In this document: one piece after another, positions 36,379 to 44,030 of the stretch | Position numbering within the stretch: the first letter of the stretch is position 1 | Layout of the letters: each line of letters begins with the position of its first letter | The notes under the pieces: generated by a model | Database searches by the model: none | Told to the model about the DNA's origin: nothing | What the model saw: only the letters and a program-made list of their open reading frames with translations | DNA from: Dehalococcoidia bacterium | Lineage (GTDB): Bacteria > Chloroflexota > Dehalococcoidia > Lucifugimonadales > UBA3495 | Assembly (NCBI GenBank): GCA_022451925.1 | Contig: JAKUNL010000021.1 | Span: 1 to 45,563, forward strand | Direction: 5' to 3' | DNA: 45,563 bases | Program-made: the position numbers and the translations under genes

Positions 36379-37791
36379 CTATTTGGAACGCACGGGCCAG
36401 ACAGGATCATGGTAACCCAAGGGCACAGACGGTCTGGACCAACGAGGCGCGCTTTCTGACAGACCAATGACCGGGCTCAGATGCCCCAGGTTTCCCATAG
36501 GTGTCTCGCTGACCATGAGCCAGCTGGCAATTTCCTCAGGAGTGAACTCTGCTGCCACGTCCTTGAGCTGAGTCTCGGGTATCTCACCCTGGCTGACCAG
36601 CCACCGACCCACCTGCGCCAGAGAGATGCGAACCAGCCAACTTCCTCCCTCGTGGATTCTCTTGTTCAGGGCCACAATTCCGCCAAAAGCCATCAAATAC
36701 CCAGTGAGGTAATCTATGGCAGACACCGGGTAAAACTGGGGTCCGGGAATCGCTCCTGGAAATAGCTCACCTTGGCGCTGGGTGATACCGCTGACCGTCT
36801 GTACAACGGTGTCAAATCCTCGACGTGACGCCCACGGTCCCTCATGGCTGAAGGCGGACAAGGAAATATAGACGATTCCCGGGCGAAGTTCCGCCAATTC
36901 TTCCGGAGACAGGCCTCTTCCGCCAAGCGTACCCGGCCGGTAGCCCTGGGAGAACACGTCAGTTTGACGTACCAATCCGCGCAGAGTTTCCATCTGACGA
37001 CCATCCCGCAAGTCCAACGTAGCGTTCAACTTACCATGGCCGGTGTCATATTCCTGATAACCGATGTTAGGGAGATGCCCAGCAGTTATCTTCATGACAT
37101 CTGCACCATGCTCAGCTAGAGTCCGAGCACAAGTCGGCCCGGCCAGTACCCGCGTTAGGTCCAGAACCCTGACGCCAGACAGGGGTCTGGAACCGTCAGG
37201 TAGCGGTTCGGGCGGGCTATCAGCAATCTTCACGATATCCATCAGTGGCAATGAAGCGATCGCAGCTGCCTGAGGATGTATCGCCCACTCCTCCATACTG
37301 CGAACCATTCCACCTGCGCCTCTGGCTTCTATGATCGCCTCTTCCAGATCAAATGCGTCCCACTTAGCCACTGCCTTAGTTACTTCATCCCGATCTTCAT
37401 TCACACCAAGCACGCTGAGTGCAGCCGCCCGGTGGTTAGGAAAATTGCAGTGAAGATAACTCCACCGGCCGTCCTTGGTGGGATAAGTACCCATCACCAT
37501 ATTCCGCTCGGTTGAAACTCCTGCACCATCCATCTGCATGTACTTTCCGCTGCGCAGAGATGCGGTTGCACGTCGAGCGTCTACAGACACTCGCTGTTTA
37601 CGCCCCGTCTTGGACTCCCAAAGATCAGAAACTGCCAGGCCCACGGCGCTAAGCGCGGCGGTGCTGGTATCTCCGATTCTAAATGATGTGGGCAGAATCG
37701 GATCACTGCCGCCGGTTATCGTAAGATCGTCTAAGCGATCCTCATTCCACCCAGCCAAAGGTAAGAGTCCGCGCAAAATTTCATTATTCAT
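36379..37791 (-). CDS. CaiB/BaiF (family III) CoA-transferase-like protein with an extra N-terminal block
   Basis: The 470-residue protein is a family III CoA-transferase-like enzyme. Its N-terminal 200 residues resemble the small-domain part of the family (VDARRATASLRSG, TKDGRWSYLHCNFPNHRAA). The main domain begins only at about residue 207 with LSGVRVLDLTRVLAGPTCARTLAEHGADVMKI. It continues through NATLDLRDGRQMETLRGLV, FSQGYRPGTLGGRGLSPEEL and the AIDYLTGYLMAFGGIVAL block, which has an Asp where the catalytic Asp is expected. The order looks permuted or duplicated relative to the usual CaiB plan. The ATG 37791 follows GGAGAG. The acyl donor and acceptor are unknown. Confidence 0.85.
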   Translation of the reverse strand: MNNEILRGLLPLAGWNEDRLDDLTITGGSDPILPTSFRIGDTSTAALSAVGLAVSDLWESKTGRKQRVSVDARRATASLRSGKYMQMDGAGVSTERNMVMGTYPTKDGRWSYLHCNFPNHRAAALSVLGVNEDRDEVTKAVAKWDAFDLEEAIIEARGAGGMVRSMEEWAIHPQAAAIASLPLMDIVKIADSPPEPLPDGSRPLSGVRVLDLTRVLAGPTCARTLAEHGADVMKITAGHLPNIGYQEYDTGHGKLNATLDLRDGRQMETLRGLVRQTDVFSQGYRPGTLGGRGLSPEELAELRPGIVYISLSAFSHEGPWASRRGFDTVVQTVSGITQRQGELFPGAIPGPQFYPVSAIDYLTGYLMAFGGIVALNKRIHEGGSWLVRISLAQVGRWLVSQGEIPETQLKDVAAEFTPEEIASWLMVSETPMGNLGHLSPVIGLSESAPRWSRPSVPLGYHDPVWPVRSK

Positions 37792-38167
37792 AACTGGAAA
37801 CTCTCCTTAATTTAAGGGCTTGGCAAAATGATCATTGTAGAAACTATATTACCTTAACTATCTGCTTTCCATTCCAAATGCACTAACGAGCGATAGATAC
37901 CCGAGCAGTACTAACAGGCACCTAATGTTAAATTCGAAGACCACATGTGAAATAACTCTGGTTCGCAAAGAGACACACGGGAGACCTATTTCTCCTTCAT
38001 AATACCAGGATAGCTGTCCGGACTGGGTTCCCCACCCGAGAGTTCGAATTCGAAAATGGAGACCCAGCCTACCGTTCCAATATTTCATTTACATTGGAGG
38101 ATTTATTACTGTTGGCCAAGTGATTATCTTGCTGATTGATTTCACCTAGTAATCAGCCATGATAAGA
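37792..38167. other. 376-bp gap with a nested inverted repeat
   Basis: No gene was recognised. CTGGGT (38023-38028) can pair with ACCCAG (38062-38067), and a 12-base palindrome TTCGAATTCGAA (38043-38054) lies between them, next to a GAGAG. A tRNA was considered and rejected. A short frame on the minus strand (37858-38088) has no ribosome binding site or known family. Confidence 0.45.
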
Positions 38168-39190
38168 CTAAACTAGCTTCATCTGGAAACCGCTATCTTG
38201 CCGCTGGCTCTTGGTGTTCAGATGCACCGCAGGATAACCCAACTCACGAAGGCGGCCTGACAACTCAGGGAACCCATTCACCGTATAAACATGATTTGGT
38301 GAAACAGCCTGAACATATTCCACCAACTCGTTAAAATCGGGATGATCACTATAAGGCAGACTGGCGTCGGCTGACCTGCCCCAAGGCATACTGCCAGAGG
38401 TCGCCCAGCCGGTCATCTCCAAAGTGCGCTTGCCACGGAATTCTTTCAGGGCTTCACGCCGTTTCCCTGGGGGGAACATCAGGATCCAACCTTCCGGCCA
38501 TATACCTTCAAACAGATTCACCTGGCCGGGAAATTTCACCCCTGATTCCAAATATATCTGGGTTCCCAGATATATACTTTTTTCCACCATAACATCAAAA
38601 CCCTCACCCAACAGATGGTGCAGCAATTCTTGCGATTTGCCCAAGCGCCAGCCCTTGATCACCGGTCGGTACCCTTGAGAAAGCCACATCCTCAATGTGT
38701 TGTAGGCTGTCTCAAGAACTTGTTCTTCAGGAGGGAACACATACTCCGGGCGTCCATAAGTAGACTCAATTACCAATGTGTCGCAATGAACTGCCTCCAG
38801 CGGTTCATTGACCGGGCTTCTGCGGCTCTTGATATCTCCGGTATACAGGAGCCTTTCACCTGTCTCTTTAGATACCACTAACGCCTGAGCCGAACCAAGG
38901 CAGTGTCCAGCTGGATACAGTGTCATGGTGTAAGAAGTGGTCTCATACGGTTCATGATAGGTAAGTAGAATCGGGTCGGATTTTTTAAGGTAATCGCCAA
39001 GCAGATTAGCGGTTTCGCGTGTGAGAACTGGTCGATTATGGCGTGCAGTGTGATCGGAATGGGCATGGGAAATCAGGCTGAATTCACGCTTCCTGGTTGA
39101 ATCCATCCAAAGATCCAAATCAGGCAAATAGACTCCGCTTCTGAACTCTGCCTGCACTACACACCCCCCATCAGTGATTCTAGTGAACAC
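38168..39190 (-). CDS. MBL-fold exonuclease-like protein (RNA processing / DNA ligase-associated type)
   Basis: The 340-residue protein is a metallo-beta-lactamase-fold nuclease of the CPSF/exonuclease type. Metal-binding motifs are SHAHSDHT (motif 2), YPAGHCLGSAQALV (motif 3) and LYTGDIKSR (motif 4, Asp), followed by LVIESTYGRPEY. The C-terminal block YSDHPDFNELVEYVQ with the His motif completes the site, and KFPGQVNLFEG and TGWATSG lie before it. Related proteins act in mRNA 3' end processing or next to DNA ligase D. No ligase or helicase neighbour is seen here. Start GTG 39190 is uncertain, but the family core begins near residue 12. Confidence 0.88.
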   Translation of the reverse strand: MFTRITDGGCVVQAEFRSGVYLPDLDLWMDSTRKREFSLISHAHSDHTARHNRPVLTRETANLLGDYLKKSDPILLTYHEPYETTSYTMTLYPAGHCLGSAQALVVSKETGERLLYTGDIKSRRSPVNEPLEAVHCDTLVIESTYGRPEYVFPPEEQVLETAYNTLRMWLSQGYRPVIKGWRLGKSQELLHHLLGEGFDVMVEKSIYLGTQIYLESGVKFPGQVNLFEGIWPEGWILMFPPGKRREALKEFRGKRTLEMTGWATSGSMPWGRSADASLPYSDHPDFNELVEYVQAVSPNHVYTVNGFPELSGRLRELGYPAVHLNTKSQRQDSGFQMKLV

Positions 39191-39297
39191 CCAATAAGAA
39201 TCTCTGAAGACAACTCAGCCGAGTATATCATGGTGTTCTTGGTTTCCAATCCGTCCCACGTGTCACAAATATTGGTGTCTAGTGGTCAATTGTGAGG

Positions 39298-39303
39298 TAT
39301 AAT
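39298..39303 (+). promoter_or_regulatory. Putative -10 box of the Sec peroxiredoxin gene
   Basis: A perfect TATAAT lies 57 bp before the peroxiredoxin ATG. The only -35-like sequence is TTGGTG at 39272-39277, with a long 20-bp spacer, so this site is weak. Confidence 0.3.
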
Positions 39304-39360
39304 CTGCGCGCATGGGCTCTATATCTATGACGCTCAAATCTTAATTAAAAGGGTGAGAAT

Positions 39361-39825
39361 ATGCCGGGTCAAGTTGGCGAAGTAGCTCCCGAATTTAAAC
39401 TCCCTTCCGGTGATGGGGATATATCACTAAGTGATTACAGGGGCAAGAAGATAGTTGTCCTATCTTTCCACGTGTTCGATTTCACCGCTGGTTGAACGAC
39501 ACAAGCAACTTCGTTTCGTTCAGAGTACAAACGGTACGAGGATAGTAATGCCCAGGTTCTGGGCATAAGCTGCGATACAGTCCCTTCACACAAAGCATGG
39601 AGCACAGCAATGGGTGGTCTTCCCTACCCTGAATTGTCCGACTTTCACCCTAAGGGTGAAGCGAGTAAGGCTTACGATCTTTACAACGAAGAAAGGGGAG
39701 CTAGCAAGCGGGCCGTTATCATCATTGATAAAGAAGGCGTGGTTCAGTTCCGCGAGGAATATGAACCAGGGACTCTGCCAGACCCGGTTGATATATTTGA
39801 GGTAGTTGACAATCTAAACAAATAA
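39361..39825 (+). CDS. Peroxiredoxin (AhpC/TSA family), predicted selenoprotein (in-frame UGA at 39493-39495)
   Basis: Read through one in-frame TGA at 39493-39495 (codon 45), the frame encodes 154 residues of a thioredoxin-fold peroxiredoxin. It starts MPGQVGEVAPEFKLPSGDGD. The active site reads FDFTAG-U45-TTQATSFRSEY, with Sec where the peroxidatic Cys sits in the family's T-x-x-C-T pattern. Arg58 of SFR helps form the peroxide-binding site. The remainder, QVLGISCDTVPSHKAWS, includes Cys71. A start at 39610 would lose the active site. AAGGGTGAG precedes the ATG. It should reduce peroxides using Sec. A hairpin TGAACGA/TCGTTCA covers the UGA and is a SECIS candidate. Confidence 0.88.
39493..39522 (+). 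promoter_or_regulatory. Candidate bacterial SECIS hairpin in the peroxiredoxin gene
   Basis: TGAACGA (39493-39499, including the UGA) pairs perfectly with TCGTTCA (39516-39522). The 16-base interior can form AA-GCAAC-TT with a loop starting with G, a feature of bacterial SECIS elements. The bacterial element lies at or just after the UGA, as here. Folding is estimated by eye. Confidence 0.4.
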
Positions 39826-39857
39826 CCAGTTCAGTAATTCCAGAGGCCCCAGTAAGC

Positions 39858-39888
39858 AAAAGGCGCCCCAAAACATAAGGCGCCTTTT
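39858..39888 (+). terminator. Terminator after the peroxiredoxin gene
   Basis: AAAAGGCGCC (39858-39867) pairs with GGCGCCTTTT (39879-39888) around an 11-base loop, with a T run at the end. It lies 33 bp after the peroxiredoxin stop. Confidence 0.85.
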
Positions 39889-39956
39889 AGTTGCCATTTT
39901 TGAACTCATGATTTATGTAAAGTCATTCACTAGTCATGCGACTGCTCATAATTCAG

Positions 39957-39994
39957 TAAAAACAGCCGCTCCCTAATTGGAGCGGCTGTTTTAA
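39957..39994 (-). terminator. Terminator after the GreA fusion gene
   Basis: AAAACAGCCGCTCC (39959-39972) pairs with GGAGCGGCTGTTTT (39979-39992) around a 6-base loop, 14 bp in all. On the minus strand it is followed by a T run, just downstream of the GreA fusion gene stop at 40023. Confidence 0.85.
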
Positions 39995-40022
39995 GATCTA
40001 AGCCCCACATCCGATCAGTTAC

Positions 40023-40850
40023 CTAACCAGTTATACGTTGAACCAGATACCGGAGGGTGCCTTTGGGAACATTGATGGTAACTTCCTCACCGACCGTTCG
40101 GTCAAGTAATGCCTGACCAACTGGAGAAGTGGTGGAAATCTTACCTTCCGAGACATCAGCTTCGCGGACGTCAACAAGCGTATAAGCCACAGTTTTACCG
40201 GAGTTGGTATCCTTCAGAGTCACCTTGGCACCGACTGCCGAGCGAGCCACCTTAGATGAAACCCCCTCTGGTAGTATTTGAGCATTGTTAATGCTAGCTT
40301 CCAGCTCACGGATACGGAGTTCAACGATGCCTTGTTGGTCTTTGGCGGCGTCCAAGGGTGCATTTTCACGGAAATCCTTGTCCGCCATGGCCCTTTTAAT
40401 ATCCTCCAAAACCAGGGCTCGCTGATCCTTGAGGTCATCCAATTGGCTGACTAGCCGGTCGTACCCCTCTTGACTCAATTGGCTGCCAGTGGAACCGGCG
40501 CGGGAGTTTGTGCGGGTAGTAGTCTTAGTAGTCGTGGCCGTGCGTCGAGTGCGAGGGACTCTGAGGTGGGATGCCAGTCCGTTTTCAATCCACCCTTGAT
40601 CCTTCCAGTAGGCAAGGAAGACCTTCACAGGGCCTAAACGACTGGCAGATTCGGCTCCACCAAGGCCTATTTGTTGCGCATATTCAGCAACTTCCGACGG
40701 GGCGAGCTCGGAGACTTTACGCTCTCGTCCGCACCAGGCAACAAAACGGCCTAGCTCTTGATGACTCTGCTGACCTGTTTTGGGGGATTTCTTAGCGGCC
40801 ACGAAATGGGTCAGTGCTTCAGAAATTAATGGAATCTGCTCGGTCGTCAC
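40023..40850 (-). CDS. GreA/GreB-family elongation factor fused to a recombinase-type SAM-like domain
   Basis: The 275-residue protein has two parts. Residues 1-100 (ISEALTHFVAAKKSPKTGQQ..., FVAWCGRE, PSEVAEYAQQIGL, FLAYWKDQGWI) look like the N-terminal core-binding (phage-integrase SAM-like) domain of tyrosine recombinases, without the catalytic domain. A basic Arg/Thr-rich linker (about 102-123) follows. Residues 124-275 form a GreA-type factor: LSQEGYDRLVSQLDDLKDQR, the acidic tip region DKDFRENAPLDAAKDQQG and the C-terminal FKBP-like half with TTSPVGQALLDRTVGEEV. Gre factors rescue backtracked RNA polymerase by transcript cleavage; here the N-terminal domain may add DNA binding. GTG 40850 has GGAGG 8 bases upstream. 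Confidence 0.88.
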   Translation of the reverse strand: MTTEQIPLISEALTHFVAAKKSPKTGQQSHQELGRFVAWCGRERKVSELAPSEVAEYAQQIGLGGAESASRLGPVKVFLAYWKDQGWIENGLASHLRVPRTRRTATTTKTTTRTNSRAGSTGSQLSQEGYDRLVSQLDDLKDQRALVLEDIKRAMADKDFRENAPLDAAKDQQGIVELRIRELEASINNAQILPEGVSSKVARSAVGAKVTLKDTNSGKTVAYTLVDVREADVSEGKISTTSPVGQALLDRTVGEEVTINVPKGTLRYLVQRITG

Positions 40851-41533
40851 TCAAGTACCTCCACCTTCAGTAAGTCTTCCAGTTAAGTCTTCAGTCGATA
40901 ATCGCTATCGTAAATGCTCGCCATGATGCCATTAGATATGCAGGGATTGGCCGAAGTGCCGAAAATGATTTGAGGATGCATCCGGGGGTCGTAATCAAAG
41001 ACCTTGTCCCCAGACTGTTCACAGGTTACGAATCAAATAGAACCGGGTTAATCGCGCTCCTATGTCCCATTGCGATGATGCGTAAGACACCAAGAAATCA
41101 TAACAGTAACCCAAAGCAAAGGCAATTATAGTTTTTAGATAACGACCATTGATTCATCGTGTAATTGGAGCTAATAGGACCACATCCAAGGCCTGTTCAA
41201 AAACAAATCTACTTCAAATATCTTCTGCCATGATGCCACGCTTGCCACCGTCTAAACGCTAAACCAGCCCCAGACCCATCGAAAAGATTACCTGAAATAC
41301 ACTCTTCTATGTGGTCATATACGCCTCCTAACAACAAATACAAAGCGGCTAGCCATCGATTCTTAATATTTACACTGTGCCAGGCACGAAAATTGGGCCA
41401 CCAGATTTTGACTCCAGGATAGGTAGGATGTAGCATACTGTCGGCTATGTGCATTATGCCTGCCAAGTTACCAGTGCAAGCCCAACATATGGCGGCACAG
41501 TAACGTATCTTACTTGATAGGTAATCGGAATAG
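40851..41533. other. 683-bp gap upstream of the PEPCK-like gene, with one doubtful ORF
   Basis: No RNA gene or repeat was recognised. The minus-strand frame 41209-41454 (see the next entry) is the only candidate. 40851-41208 shows nothing I can support. Confidence 0.5.
41209..41454 (-). CDS. Doubtful small ORF, 81 aa
   Basis: From ATG 41454 the minus strand encodes 81 residues, MHIADSMLHPTYPGVKIWW onwards, ending FRRWQAWHHGRRYLK. It is rich in Trp, His and Arg, with a hydrophobic stretch LAALYLLLGG. GGCAGG lies 4 bases upstream of the ATG. No family is recognised. The frame also runs on upstream into an antisense stretch of the PEPCK-like gene, which is not coding. It may be a small protein or chance. 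Confidence 0.3.
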   Translation of the reverse strand: MHIADSMLHPTYPGVKIWWPNFRAWHSVNIKNRWLAALYLLLGGVYDHIEECISGNLFDGSGAGLAFRRWQAWHHGRRYLK

Positions 41534-43807
41534 ATGAGTCCAAATAGACAACCCCCTGCTGGCTCCTCCCTCGCTGGCCCAACGTCTGTACCAGCATTCG
41601 TAAAAGAACTAGACCGTTTGGTTAGCTTGGCCCAGCAGGGCCACAAAGCTGACTCAGCATTTAACAATCCTTCCCAAGAATGGCTAGTTGACCATATGAA
41701 CGTGCTCCAAGACCTTTCAGAGGTGGAGCAGCAAGCTTTCTTGACGGAAGCAGAAATCATAGACAAAGAAGCAGAAGTAGCGAATGCAGCTGGAAGAGCA
41801 GCTAAGCGTGCCTGGCCTGGAGTGGTCATCAGACTAGACACCGGTGGCTACGCATTCTTTAGTCAATTGGGTGTGGTACGCCGACCAGACCTCACAATGT
41901 ACTTCATAGACGGGTTCGCCAAGAACCGCGATGGTGTCGTATTCAGTAGCGAAAACCAGGAGTTATTCACAGAGGTTTTTGCCTACATCAATAAATATAT
42001 GGAAGCAAAACTTGCCGCGGGTGACACAATCGTTCAGTCAGATCGCCAGGTGGCCGATGCACCCGGACGATCATTCCATGCTCGCCAGATGCTATTTGGC
42101 ACCAAATACATGCAGATTCCCATGATGTGGCGGCAGCTTACATTCCCAGGCACTGAAGAGATGAAAGGACAGAAGCCAGACATCCTCGAGGTTTCCTTAC
42201 CTCACTGGATGGAAGACCTGGGATTACCGGAAGAGCTGAAGAAACGACTTACTGACGAAGGATTCACCCAATTGGTCTTCAAAGCCCCCACCCGCGGACT
42301 CTCACTTCACTTAGGCTTTGACTATGTTGGCGAACACAAGATGGGTCCTTTGTCCATCGCCATGTTCCTAGTCAAAGAGAAAAATGGTTTGGCGATACAA
42401 GCAGCCCTGAGCATGGCTAGGGCCAAGACCCTAGCAGGCCAAACCAAGAACACCGCTCTGATTACCGTTGGGCCATCCCTTCACGGAAAGAGCACACTGA
42501 CCATCATGCTGGAATTGGCCAACAGCGAGTTGGCTAAGAAACTTAGCTTGAAGACCGACGCAGATGAAGGCGTCTACCCGATGAACGATGACATTGTCCT
42601 GCTGCAAGAATTAAAAGACCCCATAAAAGTCACTAAGGACGGCAAACAGGCCACTATTTACTACGGCATCGACGGCACAGAAAACAATATGTACGCCATG
42701 CCGTTTGGCCTCAACCACGCAGAAGACCCCATCACGTTTGAGTCAGTTCGAGGGACAGCCCCAGACCCCAACACTGAGGAGACGTTGGAAAACGTGCCGA
42801 TCGACATGTCTTCATACAGGCCCAATTTCATGGAGAACCCTGTGCGCAACATGCGGGTGACCCTCTCCCGTAGTCGACTGGTGACCAGGAAGGGCGCCAA
42901 TGACATCCTCGGGAGGATAACCGGAGGCAGAGAGACTGCCGGCGTTCATGTACCGATGGAAGATACCGACCAAGTATTCTGGCAGGCTGTGATGCGCCAA
43001 AACACAGTTGTGCCGCCGCTCCGTCGACTGTCTGCAAATCAATACATCAGGAGTCTAATGTACGGTGAAGCGGTTCAAATGGGTGCCGCGATTGGTGTGA
43101 TTGGCCAGCCTTATGTTGAGTACTTTTCTGACCCGTTCATCATCGGCCTAGAAGACGAGAACGCCAACAACCTATACCACATCGTCAAGAAGATTGAAGA
43201 AGGTGGACTGGATCAACAGTACTTCGTATTCAACACCGGTGGAGTGGGCGCTGACAGTAATGACGCGGCTACAGGTGACAGATACAAGAAAATCCCACGG
43301 GACCTGACACTGATGCTTCAAGAAGCGTTACTCCGAGACGCTGTAAAATTCGAGTACGAAACTGAATTGGGTTCTGACGCCGCCGTTGCCATAGTCGATG
43401 AAAACGGCAATGAGGTGGTTGACCTGCGCAACGAGTGGCTGCCAAAGAACATCTACGGAGACTCCGATTACGCCCAACGCATCACTGAGTTAAGCCGCCG
43501 GAGGTTCTACGGAGAGAGTTCTGCAGATAAGGCCGGAATCCTCAGGTACACCAAGGTATTAAATAACCTATACGACCTCTCGGATATCCCAATCCCCAAC
43601 AATGAACGTGAGTTAAGCTGGCTACTTTCTTTCTACTGGAATGTGGATCAGCCTTATGACACTCTGTCGGACTTAGAAGCCCACCTCAACGAAGGTACTC
43701 AACCTGATACGGCCGTGTCGCAGAAGCTTGAAGAGATGTTTAGAGCATCTGGGGTCAGAGTACCAAGCAGTGGCCCGGCCCTATCCGCTCTGGGGCTCTC
43801 GTCCTAA
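41534..43807 (+). CDS. PEP carboxykinase (ATP)-like protein, long and divergent
   Basis: The 757-residue protein resembles ATP-type PEP carboxykinase, which converts oxaloacetate and ATP to PEP, ADP and CO2. A P-loop TVGPSLHGKSTLTIMLELAN lies near residues 310-330 in place of the canonical GLSGTGKTT. Then come KTDADEGVYPMNDDIVLL (similar in position to the Asp-rich metal-binding site), FGLNHAEDPITFESVRG with TEETLENVPID, and FVFNTGGVGADSND. About 220 extra residues precede or interrupt the core, since typical enzymes are ~530 residues. The first 40-50 residues are Ser/Pro-rich. Because key segments differ, activity is not certain. It stands alone. Confidence 0.65.
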   Translation: MSPNRQPPAGSSLAGPTSVPAFVKELDRLVSLAQQGHKADSAFNNPSQEWLVDHMNVLQDLSEVEQQAFLTEAEIIDKEAEVANAAGRAAKRAWPGVVIRLDTGGYAFFSQLGVVRRPDLTMYFIDGFAKNRDGVVFSSENQELFTEVFAYINKYMEAKLAAGDTIVQSDRQVADAPGRSFHARQMLFGTKYMQIPMMWRQLTFPGTEEMKGQKPDILEVSLPHWMEDLGLPEELKKRLTDEGFTQLVFKAPTRGLSLHLGFDYVGEHKMGPLSIAMFLVKEKNGLAIQAALSMARAKTLAGQTKNTALITVGPSLHGKSTLTIMLELANSELAKKLSLKTDADEGVYPMNDDIVLLQELKDPIKVTKDGKQATIYYGIDGTENNMYAMPFGLNHAEDPITFESVRGTAPDPNTEETLENVPIDMSSYRPNFMENPVRNMRVTLSRSRLVTRKGANDILGRITGGRETAGVHVPMEDTDQVFWQAVMRQNTVVPPLRRLSANQYIRSLMYGEAVQMGAAIGVIGQPYVEYFSDPFIIGLEDENANNLYHIVKKIEEGGLDQQYFVFNTGGVGADSNDAATGDRYKKIPRDLTLMLQEALLRDAVKFEYETELGSDAAVAIVDENGNEVVDLRNEWLPKNIYGDSDYAQRITELSRRRFYGESSADKAGILRYTKVLNNLYDLSDIPIPNNERELSWLLSFYWNVDQPYDTLSDLEAHLNEGTQPDTAVSQKLEEMFRASGVRVPSSGPALSALGLSS

Positions 43808-43822
43808 CAAACACCGGTTCTA

Positions 43823-43853
43823 AATGGCTGGGCTGTTGACATGCCCAGCCATT
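43823..43853 (+). terminator. Hairpin after the PEPCK-like gene
   Basis: AATGGCTGGGC (43823-43833) pairs with GCCCAGCCATT (43843-43853), 11 bp around a 9-base loop, 16 bp after the stop. Only a short T stretch follows, so it may be a weak terminator or an mRNA end-protecting hairpin. Confidence 0.55.
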
Positions 43854-44030
43854 CATACATCTCCCTCTGCTGCCTACACTTGTCTTTTAAATCTTTGGCT
43901 TCGTAGGTCACTGACCGAACCCGCTCTCGTGTTAGCAAGTCAGGTGTATACTAACCGGCATTCGTCAGGCGTCAGGCAATCGTAGAATTAACGCTCAAGT
44001 TCCCCACAGATAAAATCAGGAGGGCTCAAC

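Noticed and set aside
37980..38070. Possible tRNA, because of GTTCGAATTC-like T-loop sequence
   Set aside because: The T stem does not pair (GAGAG against TCGAA), and no cloverleaf could be drawn on either strand.
39610..39825. Separate 71-residue gene beginning MGGLPYPELSDF
   Set aside because: It is the C-terminal half of the UGA-containing peroxiredoxin; the active site and ribosome binding site are upstream at 39361.
41455..41841. N-terminal half of a 210-residue minus-strand frame
   Set aside because: It lies mostly antisense to the PEPCK-like gene and has low-complexity Ser-rich sequence; only the part downstream of ATG 41454 could be coding.
43966..43979. GTCAGGC tandem repeat (two copies) as a regulatory repeat
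   Set aside because: Only two 7-base copies; too short to support a function.
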